Shown: positions 1-10,885 of the stretch, one piece after another
Numbering within the stretch: position 1 is the first letter of the stretch
How the letters are laid out: each line of letters opens with the position of its first letter
NCBI RefSeq assembly: GCF_004801305.1
Contig: NZ_SSOD01000004.1
Span: forward strand, 186,001-250,000
Source: Pseudothauera rhizosphaerae
GTDB taxonomy: Bacteria; Pseudomonadota; Gammaproteobacteria; Burkholderiales; Rhodocyclaceae
Direction: 5' to 3'
DNA: 64,000 nucleotides
Notes under the pieces: model-generated
Database searches by the model: none
Seen by the model: only the letters and a program-made list of their open reading frames with translations
Told to the model about the DNA's origin: nothing
Made by a program: the position numbers and the translations under genes

Positions 1-992
1 AGCGCGTGTTCATCATGGACGACGCCGAAAAGCTGATGCCCGCCTATCTGCGCTTCGTACGCGGCGTGGTGGATTCGGCCGATCTGCCCCTCAACGTGTC
101 GCGGGAAATCCTGCAGGAATCCAGGGACATCGACACCATCCGCCAGGGCTGCACGAAGAAGGTGCTGGCCCTGCTGGAAGGCCTCGCCACCAGCGAGGAC
201 GAAGCCGAACGCGCCAAGTACGCCACCTTCTGGAAGGAATTCGGCAAGGTGCTGAAGGAGGGCGTGGGCGAGGACTTCGCCAACAAGGACAAGATCGCCG
301 GCCTGCTGCGCTTCGCCTCCACCCAGGCGGACACGCCGGACGAGGTGGTGTCCCTGGCCGACTACATCGGCCGCATGAAGGATGGCCAGGACAAGATCTA
401 TTACGTCACCGCCGAGACCTTCAACGCCGCGAAGAACAGCCCCCACCTGGAAGTCTTCCGCAAGAAGGGCATCGAGGTGCTGCTGCTCTCCGACCGGGTG
501 GACGAGTGGGTCACCGGCAACCTGACCGAGTTCGACGGCAAGCCGCTCGTCTCGGTGGCCAAGGGTGGCCTGGACCTGGGCGCGCTGGAGGACGAGGCGG
601 AGAAGAAGGAAGCCGAGCAGGCCGCCGACGACTACAAGGAACTGCTGGAGAAGATGAAGGCCAGCCTGGGCGAGCGCGTCAAGGACGTGAAGGTGACGCT
701 GCGCCTCACGGATTCGCCCGCCTGCCTGGTGGCCGACGAGCACGACCTGGGCATGAACCTGGCCCGCATCCTCAAGGCCGCCGGGCAGAACGCGCCGGTC
801 TCCAGGCCCATCCTGGAGATCAACCCCAGCCACCCGGCGGTGCTGCGCCTGAAGTACGAAGAGAAGAACTTCGACGACTGGGCCGCGGTGCTGTTCGACC
901 AGGCCCTGCTCGCCGAAGGCGGCACGCTGGACGATCCGGCCTCCTTCGTCAAGCGCATCAACCAGTTGATGCTGGCGATGAGCGGCAACTGA
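1..992 (+). CDS. htpG: HtpG (Hsp90 chaperone), C-terminal part, 5' truncated by window edge
   Basis: About 330 C-terminal residues of the bacterial Hsp90 chaperone HtpG, an ATP-dependent cytosolic dimer that remodels client proteins. The open frame runs in from the window edge. The first residues ([21 protein letters not shown]) and the [13 protein letters not shown] block are highly conserved middle-domain HtpG motifs. The middle domain is followed by the C-terminal dimerisation domain, ending with LMLAMSGN at a TGA. The N-terminal ATPase domain lies outside the window. It converges with the Fur-family gene 24 nt further on. The family call is very safe; only the start is missing. Confidence 0.97.
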   Translation, partial: RVFIMDDAEKLMPAYLRFVRGVVDSADLPLNVSREILQESRDIDTIRQGCTKKVLALLEGLATSEDEAERAKYATFWKEFGKVLKEGVGEDFANKDKIAGLLRFASTQADTPDEVVSLADYIGRMKDGQDKIYYVTAETFNAAKNSPHLEVFRKKGIEVLLLSDRVDEWVTGNLTEFDGKPLVSVAKGGLDLGALEDEAEKKEAEQAADDYKELLEKMKASLGERVKDVKVTLRLTDSPACLVADEHDLGMNLARILKAAGQNAPVSRPILEINPSHPAVLRLKYEEKNFDDWAAVLFDQALLAEGGTLDDPASFVKRINQLMLAMSGN

Positions 993-1016
993 GCACGGCC
1001 CGGTCTCGGCCGGCAA

Positions 1017-1592
1017 TCACCGGCGCGGCGCACCGGGGAGGCTCTGGCCCGAACAGGGGTGTTCGGGGCTGCCCCGGCCGTCGCGTGTCATCTGGTCGGG
1101 CCGCTTACCAATACGCGACGGGCAGGCCGGCCGACAGCCGAGGCATTCGGCGACGATGGTCAGGCGTCCCGTCTGTTCCGACAGCCCTGCCGCCCGGCGC
1201 ACACGCTCCGGCAAACCCGTGTCGGCGAACGGGATGCTGTGGCCGCACCGTCCGCATACCAGGCGGTGCGTGGCCGCATCGGCCGCGGATGGCTCCATCC
1301 GCGGTGAATACACCGCCCGTGCGCCGGTATGTCCCGGTATCCACCCGCGTTGCAGGAGACCGGCGGAACTCAATTCATTGAGGACCCGATAGACCGTGGC
1401 GATGCCGATGGGCGTCCGTTCGGCCTGCAGGCGCCGGAAAATCTGCTCCGCCGCCGCGGGCATCCTGGCTGCCACGGTCGCCGCAAGGATGCGGATGCGC
1501 GCGGGCGTCGCCCTCAATCCGGCCGCTGTCAGCCGATCCCCCAGGTCCGCCGGGCCCGGCTCCGCCTCATGGGTTGCCACGGCGCCGCTCAT
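1017..1592 (-). CDS. Fur-family metal-dependent transcriptional regulator
   Basis: A 191-residue Fur-superfamily DNA-binding repressor. The N-terminal winged helix holds the usual recognition segment TVYRVLNELSSAGLL (residues 67-81). The C-terminal dimerisation and metal domain has two CxxC pairs, C113/C116 and C150/C153, forming the structural zinc site. About 38 residues past the second pair are rich in Pro, Arg and Gly and exceed the usual family length, so they may be non-functional. The ATG overlaps the stop of the upstream outer-membrane efflux gene (ATGA), so it is co-transcribed as the last gene of the MacAB efflux run. That suggests it senses the metal or siderophore state handled by the locus. 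Whether it is Fur, Zur or another subtype cannot be decided from sequence alone. Confidence 0.9.
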   Translation of the reverse strand: MSGAVATHEAEPGPADLGDRLTAAGLRATPARIRILAATVAARMPAAAEQIFRRLQAERTPIGIATVYRVLNELSSAGLLQRGWIPGHTGARAVYSPRMEPSAADAATHRLVCGRCGHSIPFADTGLPERVRRAAGLSEQTGRLTIVAECLGCRPACPSRIGKRPDQMTRDGRGSPEHPCSGQSLPGAPRR

Positions 1593-2956
1593 TCGGCGTC
1601 ACTTCCATGCCAGCCGCCGCCCAGGGCCTTGTAGAGGCCCACGCTGGACTGCAGACGGGCGAGCTTCAGTTGCACCGCCGTATCCTGTGCCGCGTACAGC
1701 GTGCGCTGGGTATCGAGCAGCACGATGGGGGTTTCGGCCCCGGCGCGGTAACGGCTTGCGGCCAGGGCGAGCGCCCGTTCGGCCTGGGCCAGTTCCTCCG
1801 CCTGCGCGGCGATCTGCTCGTCGAGCCTGGTCGTCGCGTTCAGTGCGCTTTCTGCTTCGCCAAAGGCCGTCACGATACTTTGCCGGTAATCGGCCAGCAG
1901 TTCCTCGCGGCGCGCCTGGGCGAGATCGCGTCCCGCTGCCAGCCGGCCGGCGTTGAAGATTGGTGCGGCCAGGGCCGCGGCGAGTGAATACACCGGGTTC
2001 TCGAAAATGCGGCGCAGGCTATTGCCGTCCGTGCCCAGATCGGCGCTCAGGTTCAAACTGGGGAACAGTGCGGCGCGAGCGGCCACCAGGCTGGCGTCGG
2101 CCGCAAGCAACTGCGCTTCGGCCCGGGCGACGTCCGGGCGGCGGGTCAGCAGTGCGGAAGGCTGGCCGGGTCTGATGACGGGCAGATGCAAGGCCGCAGG
2201 GTGATCACTGGCGGCGCTGGGAGCCGTGGCCTGCCCCAGCAGCACCGCCAATGCGGTGCGCGCATCGTCGGCCTGCTGGCGAATGCTGGCCAGCGCCCGC
2301 CGCTGTGCCGCCACCAGCCCCAACTGGCGGGCCACTTCCAGCGGCGTTGCCGCACCGGCACGGGCGCGGGCTTCGACCAGGGCAAGCAGCCGTTCGGCGG
2401 TATCGAGGTTGCGTTCACCGATGGCAATGCGCTCCTGCGAGGTGATCATCTGCAGCCAACTCCCTGCGACGGCTGCCGTGACGGACAGCCGCAGCGCATC
2501 CCGATCGAAACGACTGGCTTGCAGGCTGGCGAGCGCTGCATTCCGGTTGGCACGCAGCCGACCCCACAGATCGACCTCGTAACTCGCCGACAGGCCGGCG
2601 CCGAAACTGTTGCCTGCCGTGCCCTTGCCCTCCAACTGTCCGGTGCGGCCCGCATCCAGTCCTGCGGTGACGTTCGGCCACAATTCGGCACCGGTCATCC
2701 TGGCCGCCGCTTCCGCCTGACGGATGCGTGCCTCGGCAGCGGCCAGGTCCAGGCTTTGCGTCTGCGCCCGTTCGACCAGGGCGCTCAGTTCGTCGCTACC
2801 GAAATCTCGCCACCAATCCCGGTCGACCGCGGCACTCTCCGCAGTCGAGGCATTGCGCCACTGCACCCGCAGTTCCGGCGTGGGCGCTTCCTGAACCGTC
2901 GTGGCGCACCCGGCGAGCCCTGCGGTCAACGCGGAAATCAGCACAAGAATCCGCAT
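1589..2956 (-). CDS. Outer-membrane efflux lipoprotein, NodT/OpmQ (TolC-like) family
   Basis: A 455-residue outer-membrane channel component of a tripartite efflux pump. It has a lipoprotein signal with lipobox LAGC (Cys17) and then the duplicated coiled-coil/beta repeats of the NodT subfamily (for example DLAAAEARIRQAEAAAR, the LLTRRPDV motif and the SLNLSADLG stretch). Trimers would form a beta-barrel and periplasmic tunnel docking to the MacA-type adaptor. It starts 2 nt after macB stops and overlaps the Fur-family gene, so macA, macB, this gene and the regulator form one operon. The set resembles the siderophore exporter PvdRT-OpmQ as well as MacAB-TolC; the iron-uptake setting favours siderophore or haem-related export, but that is inference. 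Confidence 0.92.
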   Translation of the reverse strand: MRILVLISALTAGLAGCATTVQEAPTPELRVQWRNASTAESAAVDRDWWRDFGSDELSALVERAQTQSLDLAAAEARIRQAEAAARMTGAELWPNVTAGLDAGRTGQLEGKGTAGNSFGAGLSASYEVDLWGRLRANRNAALASLQASRFDRDALRLSVTAAVAGSWLQMITSQERIAIGERNLDTAERLLALVEARARAGAATPLEVARQLGLVAAQRRALASIRQQADDARTALAVLLGQATAPSAASDHPAALHLPVIRPGQPSALLTRRPDVARAEAQLLAADASLVAARAALFPSLNLSADLGTDGNSLRRIFENPVYSLAAALAAPIFNAGRLAAGRDLAQARREELLADYRQSIVTAFGEAESALNATTRLDEQIAAQAEELAQAERALALAASRYRAGAETPIVLLDTQRTLYAAQDTAVQLKLARLQSSVGLYKALGGGWHGSDAE

Positions 2957-2958
2957 GC

Positions 2959-4925
<1,967 letters not shown>

Positions 4926-4926
<1 letters not shown>

Positions 4927-6122
4927 CACCAGCGCAGCCTCTGCGACGCCTGTTCGCGCTGGGTGCCGATGACGAGAGGTTCGCCTTCCTTCAGCCCCTC
5001 CAGCACCTCGCCCAGCAGCCGGTCGCGCACGCCGATGCGCAGCGTGCGCTGCCGCACCTCGCCGTCGATCTGCACTCGGGCAGTGAAGCGGCCCGCCTCG
5101 CCCTTCACCGGTTCCAGCGCCGCCAGCGGCGCCACCAGCACGTCCTTGGCCACCGCCGCAACGAAGAAGACCTGCGCGCTCATCTGCGGCATCAGCGCAC
5201 CGTCGGCGTTATCCACGTCGAACAGCGCGGTGTAGAGCACCACCTTGCCGGCCGGCGCCGCGTTCTGGCCAGTGGCTTGCGCGGCACCCGGCGTCGTGGG
5301 CGGCGCGGGCAGCACCTGGCGCAGCGTGCCGTTCCAGCGGCGAGGGCTGCCGTCCTGGTCCTGCAAGCCCAGCGTGGTGAAGTACACCGGCATACCGGGG
5401 CGGATGCGGCCCACGTCCGCTTCCGACACCTCCGTCCACACCGTCATGCGTGACAGGTCGGCGATGCGCAGCACGTTCGGCGTCTGGTAGGTGGCGTTGA
5501 GCGTTTGCCCCTCGCGCGCATCCAGCGTCACCACCGTGCCGGCGATGGGTGCGTAGATGCGCGTGTAGCCCAGCAAAGCCTCGTTACCCGTCAGCGTGGA
5601 CTGCGCCCCTTCGATCTGCGCCTTCAGGCTGTCGATGCGAGCCTGGGCAATGCGTAGATTGGCCTGGGCGGTCTGCACGTCCTCCTGCTTGGTCGAGCCC
5701 TCGGCCGCCATCTGCTGCTGGCGTTCGGCCTGCTGGCGGGCCAGGTCGCGCTGCGCTTCCTGCTCGGCTAATTGGGCACGCAGGCTGGCCAGCGTGGCGC
5801 GGTTGGTCTGCACCGTGGCCTGCTGGATGGCGGGGTCGATCTCCAGCAGCAAATCGCCCTTGGTCACCTTGTCGCCGGGCTTGACCGCAATGTGCTTGAT
5901 CTGGCCCGACACCTGCGCGCCCACGTCCACGTAGCGCTGCGGCTGCAACACACCCAGCGCGGTGACGGCGTTCTCGATGCAGCCCCGGCGCACTGGCTCC
6001 GTCTGGATCGTTTCAACCGTGCGGAAGAAACCCCACCAGAGCAGTGTGGCCAGTACGACGAGGATTGGTACAACGACGCTCCAGCGTTTCAAGGATCGGG
6101 AAGTCCGTTTGACCCCCACCAT
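4926..6122 (-). CDS. macA: MacA-type periplasmic adaptor (HlyD/RND-MFP family)
   Basis: A 398-residue membrane-fusion protein linking MacB to the outer-membrane channel. One N-terminal transmembrane anchor (VVVPILVVLATLLWW) precedes a lipoyl half (VKPGDKVTKGDLLLEIDP), a long Gln/Ala/Glu-rich alpha-hairpin, the second lipoyl half (IYAPIAGTVV), a beta-barrel and a membrane-proximal domain. It begins with an ATG sharing a base with the stop of the upstream DUF4198-like gene, and its own stop shares a base with the macB ATG, so all are tightly translationally coupled. It is oriented with the efflux run at the distal end of the iron-uptake locus. Confidence 0.94.
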
Positions 6123-6745
6123 CACGGAGCAACCTCGAAACTCAGCGTGGCCGTGTAGCGCACGTCCTCGTACTTCCTGCCCTCGATGGTCACACTGGCG
6201 TTATTCACCCTGGCGCTGACCTCCAGCAAGTAGAGGCCGGGCATGGGGGTATCCAGCGTCACCGTTCCACCCTTGGCCGGTGTCAGCGCCTTGCGCCAGC
6301 CGCTGGCGGTTTCCACGTTCACCAAACTGGCCGCCGCTGGCCGGCCCTTGAAGTAGAGTTGGAAGGTGTTGCCGCCGGAGGTGGTCGGCACCAGTTCCAG
6401 GTCGTTCACCGCCTTGGTTTCCTGCCGGCCGTAGCGGGCTTGGAAGTAGGTCAGCACGCCATCGCTGCCGATCCGCAGGGCGGTGAAACGGCTGTCCCCC
6501 TCGCCAGCGGCAAAGACGTAATGATCCGGCGCCGAATCCAGCTCGGCTTTCTTGCCGCCCGCGAGCAGCGGCTGCGCATCGCGCAAGGTGGGCATGGCGG
6601 TCGGCGAGCGCAACTCGCCGGCCAGCACCTTGAAGCGTTCGCCATCCTTTTGCAGCCAGAGGGCGTCAGCCTGGGCGAAGCTGCACAGGCCTGCGGTCAA
6701 CAGCGCAAAAGCGCCCGATTTCAATCCGGTAATCATCAACCTCAT
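6122..6745 (-). CDS. DUF4198-like secreted protein heading the macAB operon
   Basis: A protein of about 207 residues with a signal peptide (hydrophobic segment ending in FAQA, about residue 26) and then a beta-rich domain opening ALWLQKDGERFKVLAGELRS. It resembles DUF4198 proteins, periplasmic beta-sandwich proteins often found beside TonB receptors and metal transporters. The ATG at 6745 was chosen because the signal peptide follows at once. It overlaps macA (TGATG), so it probably leads the efflux operon. The biochemical role is not known; a periplasmic metal- or ligand-binding partner of the uptake/export system is plausible. The family assignment is by eye and moderate. Confidence 0.65.
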   Translation of the reverse strand: MRLMITGLKSGAFALLTAGLCSFAQADALWLQKDGERFKVLAGELRSPTAMPTLRDAQPLLAGGKKAELDSAPDHYVFAAGEGDSRFTALRIGSDGVLTYFQARYGRQETKAVNDLELVPTTSGGNTFQLYFKGRPAAASLVNVETASGWRKALTPAKGGTVTLDTPMPGLYLLEVSARVNNASVTIEGRKYEDVRYTATLSFEVAP

Positions 6746-6790
6746 CTCCGAAAACCCCACAAAACCCATTCGTTGCATCCAATGCGAGGC

Positions 6791-6829
6791 AGGTTTAAAC
6801 TTCGTATAAACATTGATTGGAGCCAAACC
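6791..6829 (+). promoter_or_regulatory. Putative mazEF promoter/operator
   Basis: The short gap between the divergent DUF4198-like gene and mazE is AT-rich in an otherwise GC-rich region. It holds TATAAA (6805-6810), a possible -10 box, inside an imperfect inverted repeat GTTTA...TAAAC (6793-6811) that would suit autoregulation by the antitoxin. A GGAG ribosome site precedes the mazE ATG. There is no convincing -35 box. Confidence 0.4.
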
Positions 6830-7084
6830 ATGACCTCGGCCGTCCTCGATATCAAGCACTGGGGCAACAACCTCGGCGTGCGCTTGCCTGCCGCCATCGC
6901 CAATGCCGCCCATCTGCATGCCGACCAGCGCGTCAACATCACCGTGGAAGGCGAGCGTGTCGTCATCACGCCCATCCGCGACGAAGCGCTCAGCCTGGAA
7001 CAGCGTCTGGCTCGTTTCGATCCGCAGCGGCACGGCGGCGAAGTCATGTCGGCCGACCAAACCCTCGGTGCCGAGCAATGGTGA
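6830..7084 (+). CDS. mazE: MazE/AbrB-fold antitoxin
   Basis: An 84-residue antitoxin of the SpoVT/AbrB (MazE) fold. The N-terminal swapped-hairpin DNA-binding motif is visible as IKHWGNNLGVRLPAAIANAA followed by the VNITVEGERVVITPI beta pair. The acidic C-terminal tail (SADQTLGAEQW) would bind and inhibit the toxin. Its stop overlaps the mazF start by several bases, the normal coupled order of antitoxin then toxin. The cassette is on the plus strand, opposite to the surrounding iron locus, and separates the DUF4198-like/macAB block from the PepSY block. Confidence 0.9.
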   Translation: MTSAVLDIKHWGNNLGVRLPAAIANAAHLHADQRVNITVEGERVVITPIRDEALSLEQRLARFDPQRHGGEVMSADQTLGAEQW

Positions 7085-7455
7085 AAGCCGCCAAGAGTTG
7101 GGTGCCGGATCGGCAGGAGGTCATCTGGATCGACTGCAACCCGCAGCGCGGGCAGGAAATGCGTGACGTGCATCCCTTTCTGGTGCTGTCTCCCAAAGCC
7201 TTCAACGAACGCACCTCGCTGGTCATCGGCCTGCCCATGACCACCGCCGCCTACAACGCCGACAACCCTTTCGCCGTGGCGGTCGGCGCGGCAAGCGGGC
7301 GCAAGGCCGGACAAACCAGTTACGTGCTCTGTCACCAGCCCAAGTCCTTCGACTGGCGCCTGCGCGGCGGCGCGCCGCACCCGGCCAGGCGCATCCCCGA
7401 CGCCCGCTTCGCCGAAGTGCTCGCCATCCTCAACCAGATCGTGCAACTGGCCTGA
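7078..7455 (+). CDS. mazF: MazF-family mRNA interferase toxin
   Basis: A full-length 125-residue MazF/PemK toxin, a sequence-specific endoribonuclease acting on mRNA. Family features are the early IWIDCNPQRGQEMRDVHPFLVLS block (conserved GxE and R-H-P-x-L pattern), the central VIGLPMT strand and the SYVLCHQPKSFDW segment leading to a C-terminal helix. No internal stop or shift is seen, so the module looks intact. It starts inside the end of mazE. Confidence 0.92.
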   Translation: MVKAAKSWVPDRQEVIWIDCNPQRGQEMRDVHPFLVLSPKAFNERTSLVIGLPMTTAAYNADNPFAVAVGAASGRKAGQTSYVLCHQPKSFDWRLRGGAPHPARRIPDARFAEVLAILNQIVQLA

Positions 7456-7528
7456 CGGGGCACGGCAAAAACGCATCTTCATCCCTTCAGGGGGCCCTGG
7501 CCGGCTTGGGGGGGGCGCCTCGGCCACA

Positions 7529-7846
7529 TCAACGGCTTTCCTTCACATCCCGCCAGCCGACTTCGGCCAGCACGTTACGGGCATCCCACAGCAGCACATG
7601 AAAGGCCTCGGCCGGCGGAGCAAAACTCAGGCGGCCTTGCCGGTCGGCCACGCCGGAAAGCAGGGTCTTGTCCTGCGCGTCCGTCACCTCGTAACGGGCG
7701 CTGGGCACCGCCGGGCCGTGCGAAAAACGGGCCTCGCAAAATACCTCGGCAGCCTCGCGCCTGCATTGCAGCAACGGAATCACTGGTTCATGCCCGAGCG
7801 CGGGAGTACCGATGAGTAGCCCCAAATACAAGAGCATCTTCTTCAT
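7529..7846 (-). CDS. Small periplasmic protein of unknown function in the iron operon
   Basis: A 105-residue protein with a clear signal peptide (MKKMLLYLGLLIGTPALG|HE) and a compact beta-rich mature part containing two Cys (CRREAAEVFCEARF) that could form a disulfide. No family is recognised with confidence. Its ATG overlaps the stop of the DUF3325-type gene (ATGA), so it is the last gene of the PepSY/DUF3649/DUF3325 run and is probably made with it. Its place suggests a periplasmic accessory of iron uptake or reduction, which is inference only. Confidence 0.7.
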   Translation of the reverse strand: MKKMLLYLGLLIGTPALGHEPVIPLLQCRREAAEVFCEARFSHGPAVPSARYEVTDAQDKTLLSGVADRQGRLSFAPPAEAFHVLLWDARNVLAEVGWRDVKESR

Positions 7847-8676
7847 CGTTGCCCCTCCACGAAAGCCGCTGTAGCCGGCGACAGACGGCGCATGTCGATT
7901 TCCGCCCGGTAAATCTGCCCGTTCTTGCCTTGCACCGTCAGCCAGAAGGTATCCTGCGCCGTGGCCGAAGGCGGGATGACGAGCATCGCCTCGCGGTTAC
8001 CATGATTGCCGTCAAACGCCATGCCCGCCGTCCGCAGCGAACGCGGCGGCTGCACGCGCAGCCAGGCGCGGGCCACCGCCAACTCGTCGCCTTCCAGCCG
8101 CAAGACGAAATGCTTGACCGCCGCGCCACTGGCCAGCACTTCGGGCGCTTCGCGCTCCTCCTCGGCCAGCCGGTAACGCCAGGGGCCGATTTCACCCCGC
8201 ACCGCATCGGCGCGCAGCACCGGCCACGGTTCGGCCTGCCACAGTTGCCAGCCAAAGGCCAGCGGCGCAGCAGCTAGCACGAACCAGCCGGCGCCGCGAG
8301 TCAAACCCATCCAGGGCGAGGCAACGGCCGGTGGCATGATGATTTCCGCCGTTTTTCGCGGTCGACCGTGGAATTCCCGTTTTTTCCGCCAGGGCCAGTA
8401 AGCGATGGTGAACACCAGCACCACCGCTGCCACACTCAACCAGCCCAGCCACAGCACCGTGCCGAAATGGGCCAGCCAGCCCCATGCGCACAAAGCGAGG
8501 GCCAGCCCCAGCAGCGGCCAGCCCAGCCAGCGGAACACGCGCCTTTCGGCAGCGCTGGCCGGGCGGCGCAGCAACACCGTGCCTTCGCGCTCGCTGGCCA
8601 GCGCCAGCAGGGCGAAGCCGCCCAGGCTCAAGGCCAGCACCGCCAGATGCCAGCCGAAATGCAGATCGGGCATCAT
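7843..8676 (-). CDS. DUF3325-type membrane protein with extra C-terminal periplasmic-like domain
   Basis: A 277-residue protein. The first ~110 residues carry three hydrophobic helices and look like DUF3325, a small membrane protein found downstream of TonB siderophore receptors. Unlike the usual short DUF3325 protein, this one continues through a further hydrophobic helix (about 128-143) into a ~130-residue soluble domain ending GQIYRAEIDMRRLSP. That tail has no family I recognise and may come from fusion of two neighbouring operon genes. The start overlaps the DUF3649 stop (ATGATG; two possible Met). Function is unknown; a role in processing imported iron-siderophore is an inference from context. 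Confidence 0.65.
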   Translation of the reverse strand: MMPDLHFGWHLAVLALSLGGFALLALASEREGTVLLRRPASAAERRVFRWLGWPLLGLALALCAWGWLAHFGTVLWLGWLSVAAVVLVFTIAYWPWRKKREFHGRPRKTAEIIMPPAVASPWMGLTRGAGWFVLAAAPLAFGWQLWQAEPWPVLRADAVRGEIGPWRYRLAEEEREAPEVLASGAAVKHFVLRLEGDELAVARAWLRVQPPRSLRTAGMAFDGNHGNREAMLVIPPSATAQDTFWLTVQGKNGQIYRAEIDMRRLSPATAAFVEGQR

Positions 8677-8990
8677 GCCGCACCGCCTTTCAGCAGCCAC
8701 CAGCAGGTCAGCGACGCCAGCGCCGTCCACAGCAGCAACCAAGCCCAGGCCCGCGCCGCGCTGCACGTGTGGAACACCCACAGCACCACCGGCACGTAGA
8801 GCAGAAAACCGATATAGGTCGCAATCATCACCGCCTGCCCGCGCGCCATCGGCCACCACCAGGACAGCGGTAGCGCCAGCAATACCATCAGTGCCGACAT
8901 CAGCGCGTAGCCGCCGATGGCCGCCGCCAGCACGCGCGACGCCACGCCCAGGCGGTAGCGGGTTTCGTTGATTGATTCCACACGTTTCAT
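8673..8990 (-). CDS. DUF3649-type small membrane protein
   Basis: A 105-residue protein with three hydrophobic segments (residues about 18-45, 52-73 and 80-98), Trp-rich, beginning MKRVESINETRYRLGVASRVL. The length, N-terminal RYR.GV.SRVLAA pattern and position between a PepSY protein and a DUF3325 protein match DUF3649, a component of TonB-receptor-associated iron operons. Both ends overlap neighbours by ATGA, so translation is coupled. The molecular role is not established for the family. Confidence 0.65.
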   Translation of the reverse strand: MKRVESINETRYRLGVASRVLAAAIGGYALMSALMVLLALPLSWWWPMARGQAVMIATYIGFLLYVPVVLWVFHTCSAARAWAWLLLWTALASLTCWWLLKGGAA

Positions 8991-10570
8991 GTGGCGCGCT
9001 CCCGAATGGATGCCGCCGGTTGCCCGGCCTGTTGCCACTTGCGCCACAGCCTGGCGGCCATCGCCGCAAACATTGCCGCCAGCCCCAGCATCGTCAGATC
9101 GGACCCGGCCAGGCCCCAGTCGCCCGCCGCCAGCGTCACGCCCAGATGTTTGTCCGTGGTCAGCGCGTTGAGCAGCGGAATCAGCCCGAAGGCCAGCGCG
9201 GCCAGGGCCAGCACTTCCACCCACGCCCGTTTTTCCGGGCGCAGCACGGCGTACAGAATCAGCCAGCCCCAGGTGGCGAACAGGCCGTGCAACTCCCATT
9301 CGGCACGCCCGTCCATCGTCACCGGCAGCAGGCGGTTCGCCCAGAAATAGGCCGCCACGCCTACCGGCAGCCCGGCCAGCACGCCCACGTTCAACCGGGC
9401 CACCAGGCGCAGGCCGAAGCTCGCCGCCGAGCCTTCGCGTGCATGGCGTTCGCGCCGCTTGAGCACCCACAGCACCATGCCGGTGGCGATCATGAAGCAG
9501 CCCAACAGGCCCGAAAGGAAGTAGAGCCATCGCAGCGGGTAGCTCGCAAACCAGGCTTCATGCAGGGCAATCAGGGCCAGCAGCATGGTTCGGCCCGGCC
9601 CCTCCGCGTAGGTGGCGGGCAAGCGCTCGCCCGTCAGCGCGTCGAAGCGGATGAACGTGTCCGTATTCTTCGTGCGCGGCAACTCCGTGCCCCACGGGCG
9701 GGAAATATCGACCACTGACGGCTCGCCCGCGCGGTGCTCCACCCAGATTTGCCCGATCTGGCCCTGGCCCAGAATCGCTTCGGCCTGCGCGATCATCGGC
9801 GCCAGTGGCGCCTGGGGCCGCGGCACCGGCAGCGCCGCCGCGTCGAATTGCCGCGCCGGTCGATCACTTACGGCTGACTCCATGATCTCCGCCGGCACGG
9901 GAAAGTAGTGGTGATTGAAATACACCAGCCCGGTCCACAGGATCATCACGAAGAAGGGCAGCGCCATCACGCTGGTCACGTTGTGCACGTCGAGCCATGA
10001 ACGCTGCCCCTTGCGGGGGCGGAAGGTGAAGAAATCCTTGAATATCTTCTTGTGCGCGATCACGCCCGTAACCAGCGAGGCCAAGGCCAAGACGGCCACC
10101 ACGCCGACGATGTAGATGCCCACCACCTCATCCATGTAGTACAGCTTGTGGTGCAGATTGCGAAACGCCTCGCCGCCCTCGGTGGCGCGCACTTCGAGCG
10201 GCGGCAGTTTCTGGCCCGTCAAAGGGTCGAATTCCCAATTCGATCTTTCGGGAAACGCCCTGGCGACCAGCCGAGTACGGCTGGCGCCGCCGTTGTCCGG
10301 CTGGTTGCGCGTATGGGGCAGCTTGATTTCCCACTTGTGTGCAGCGGGCGCGTGCCGGGCCAGAAAATCCAGCGCCCATTCGGCCTGCATCGCTTGCGGC
10401 GCCTGGCTCAAGGTGAGTTCCAGTGGCCGCTCCGGCTCCATCCAGCGCGTCGTGTCGTACATGAAGCACGACGCCGTACCCGTCACAAACACGAAGAACA
10501 GCAGCCAGCCGATGACCACGCTGCCCCACGTGTGCAGCCACGCCATGCTCTGGCGGAAGTAGGGCCTCAT
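8987..10570 (-). CDS. PepSY-associated transmembrane protein (siderophore/iron reductase type)
   Basis: A 527-residue inner-membrane protein of the PepSY-TM (PiuB/FoxB-like) family. The first helix (WLHTWGSVVIGWLLFFVFVTG) contains the conserved His, followed by a PepSY-like periplasmic domain, a second helix pair around residues 160-240 with WLDVHN, a second periplasmic domain, and C-terminal helices. Such proteins have been proposed to reduce or release iron from imported ferric siderophores at the inner membrane. It leads a four-gene overlapping run (PepSY, DUF3649, DUF3325, 105-residue protein). The TonB receptor upstream is separated by a toxin-antitoxin cassette on the other strand. Confidence 0.88.
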   Translation of the reverse strand: MRPYFRQSMAWLHTWGSVVIGWLLFFVFVTGTASCFMYDTTRWMEPERPLELTLSQAPQAMQAEWALDFLARHAPAAHKWEIKLPHTRNQPDNGGASRTRLVARAFPERSNWEFDPLTGQKLPPLEVRATEGGEAFRNLHHKLYYMDEVVGIYIVGVVAVLALASLVTGVIAHKKIFKDFFTFRPRKGQRSWLDVHNVTSVMALPFFVMILWTGLVYFNHHYFPVPAEIMESAVSDRPARQFDAAALPVPRPQAPLAPMIAQAEAILGQGQIGQIWVEHRAGEPSVVDISRPWGTELPRTKNTDTFIRFDALTGERLPATYAEGPGRTMLLALIALHEAWFASYPLRWLYFLSGLLGCFMIATGMVLWVLKRRERHAREGSAASFGLRLVARLNVGVLAGLPVGVAAYFWANRLLPVTMDGRAEWELHGLFATWGWLILYAVLRPEKRAWVEVLALAALAFGLIPLLNALTTDKHLGVTLAAGDWGLAGSDLTMLGLAAMFAAMAARLWRKWQQAGQPAASIRERAT

Positions 10571-10645
10571 CGATCAACCTCGTCGAATGCAAAATTTATC
10601 TGATGCATAGTCGCAACCGTCAGCCACCTTCGCAGGAGCCGCGCC

Positions 10646-10885
10646 ATGGCCACCATCACCATCGATCTCCCGGACGACATCGCCGAGCAGGCGCGTCGCG
10701 CGGGATTGTTGTCGGCGCGGGTCATTTGCGGACTCCTGGAGGACACCTTGCGCGAACGGAGCGGCGATATCGGCATCAAAGCCCTCCGCGCCGCGTTGAT
10801 CGAGGGCAAAAACAGCGGCAAGCCGCGGCCTTTCGACTTCGAGCGATTCCTGCAGGAAAAGCGCCGCGCCGCCGAAGCACAGTGA
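10646..10885 (+). CDS. RHH/ParD-like antitoxin
   Basis: A 79-residue antitoxin-like protein with an N-terminal ribbon-helix-helix type opening (MATITIDLPDDIAEQARRAGLL) and a charged C-terminal tail (PFDFERFLQEKRRAAEAQ) typical of toxin-wrapping segments. An AGGAG ribosome site lies 9 nt before the ATG. Its TGA overlaps the GTG of the damaged ParE gene that follows. It sits on the plus strand between PepSY and the TonB receptor. With the toxin broken it may persist as an orphan repressor; no antitoxin damage is seen. Confidence 0.75.
   Translation: MATITIDLPDDIAEQARRAGLLSARVICGLLEDTLRERSGDIGIKALRAALIEGKNSGKPRPFDFERFLQEKRRAAEAQ

Noticed and set aside
10587-10608. ATGCA...TGCAT repeat before the RHH antitoxin, considered as its operator.
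   Set aside because: Only 5 bp per arm with a 12-nt spacer and no good promoter pair; too weak to list as a feature.
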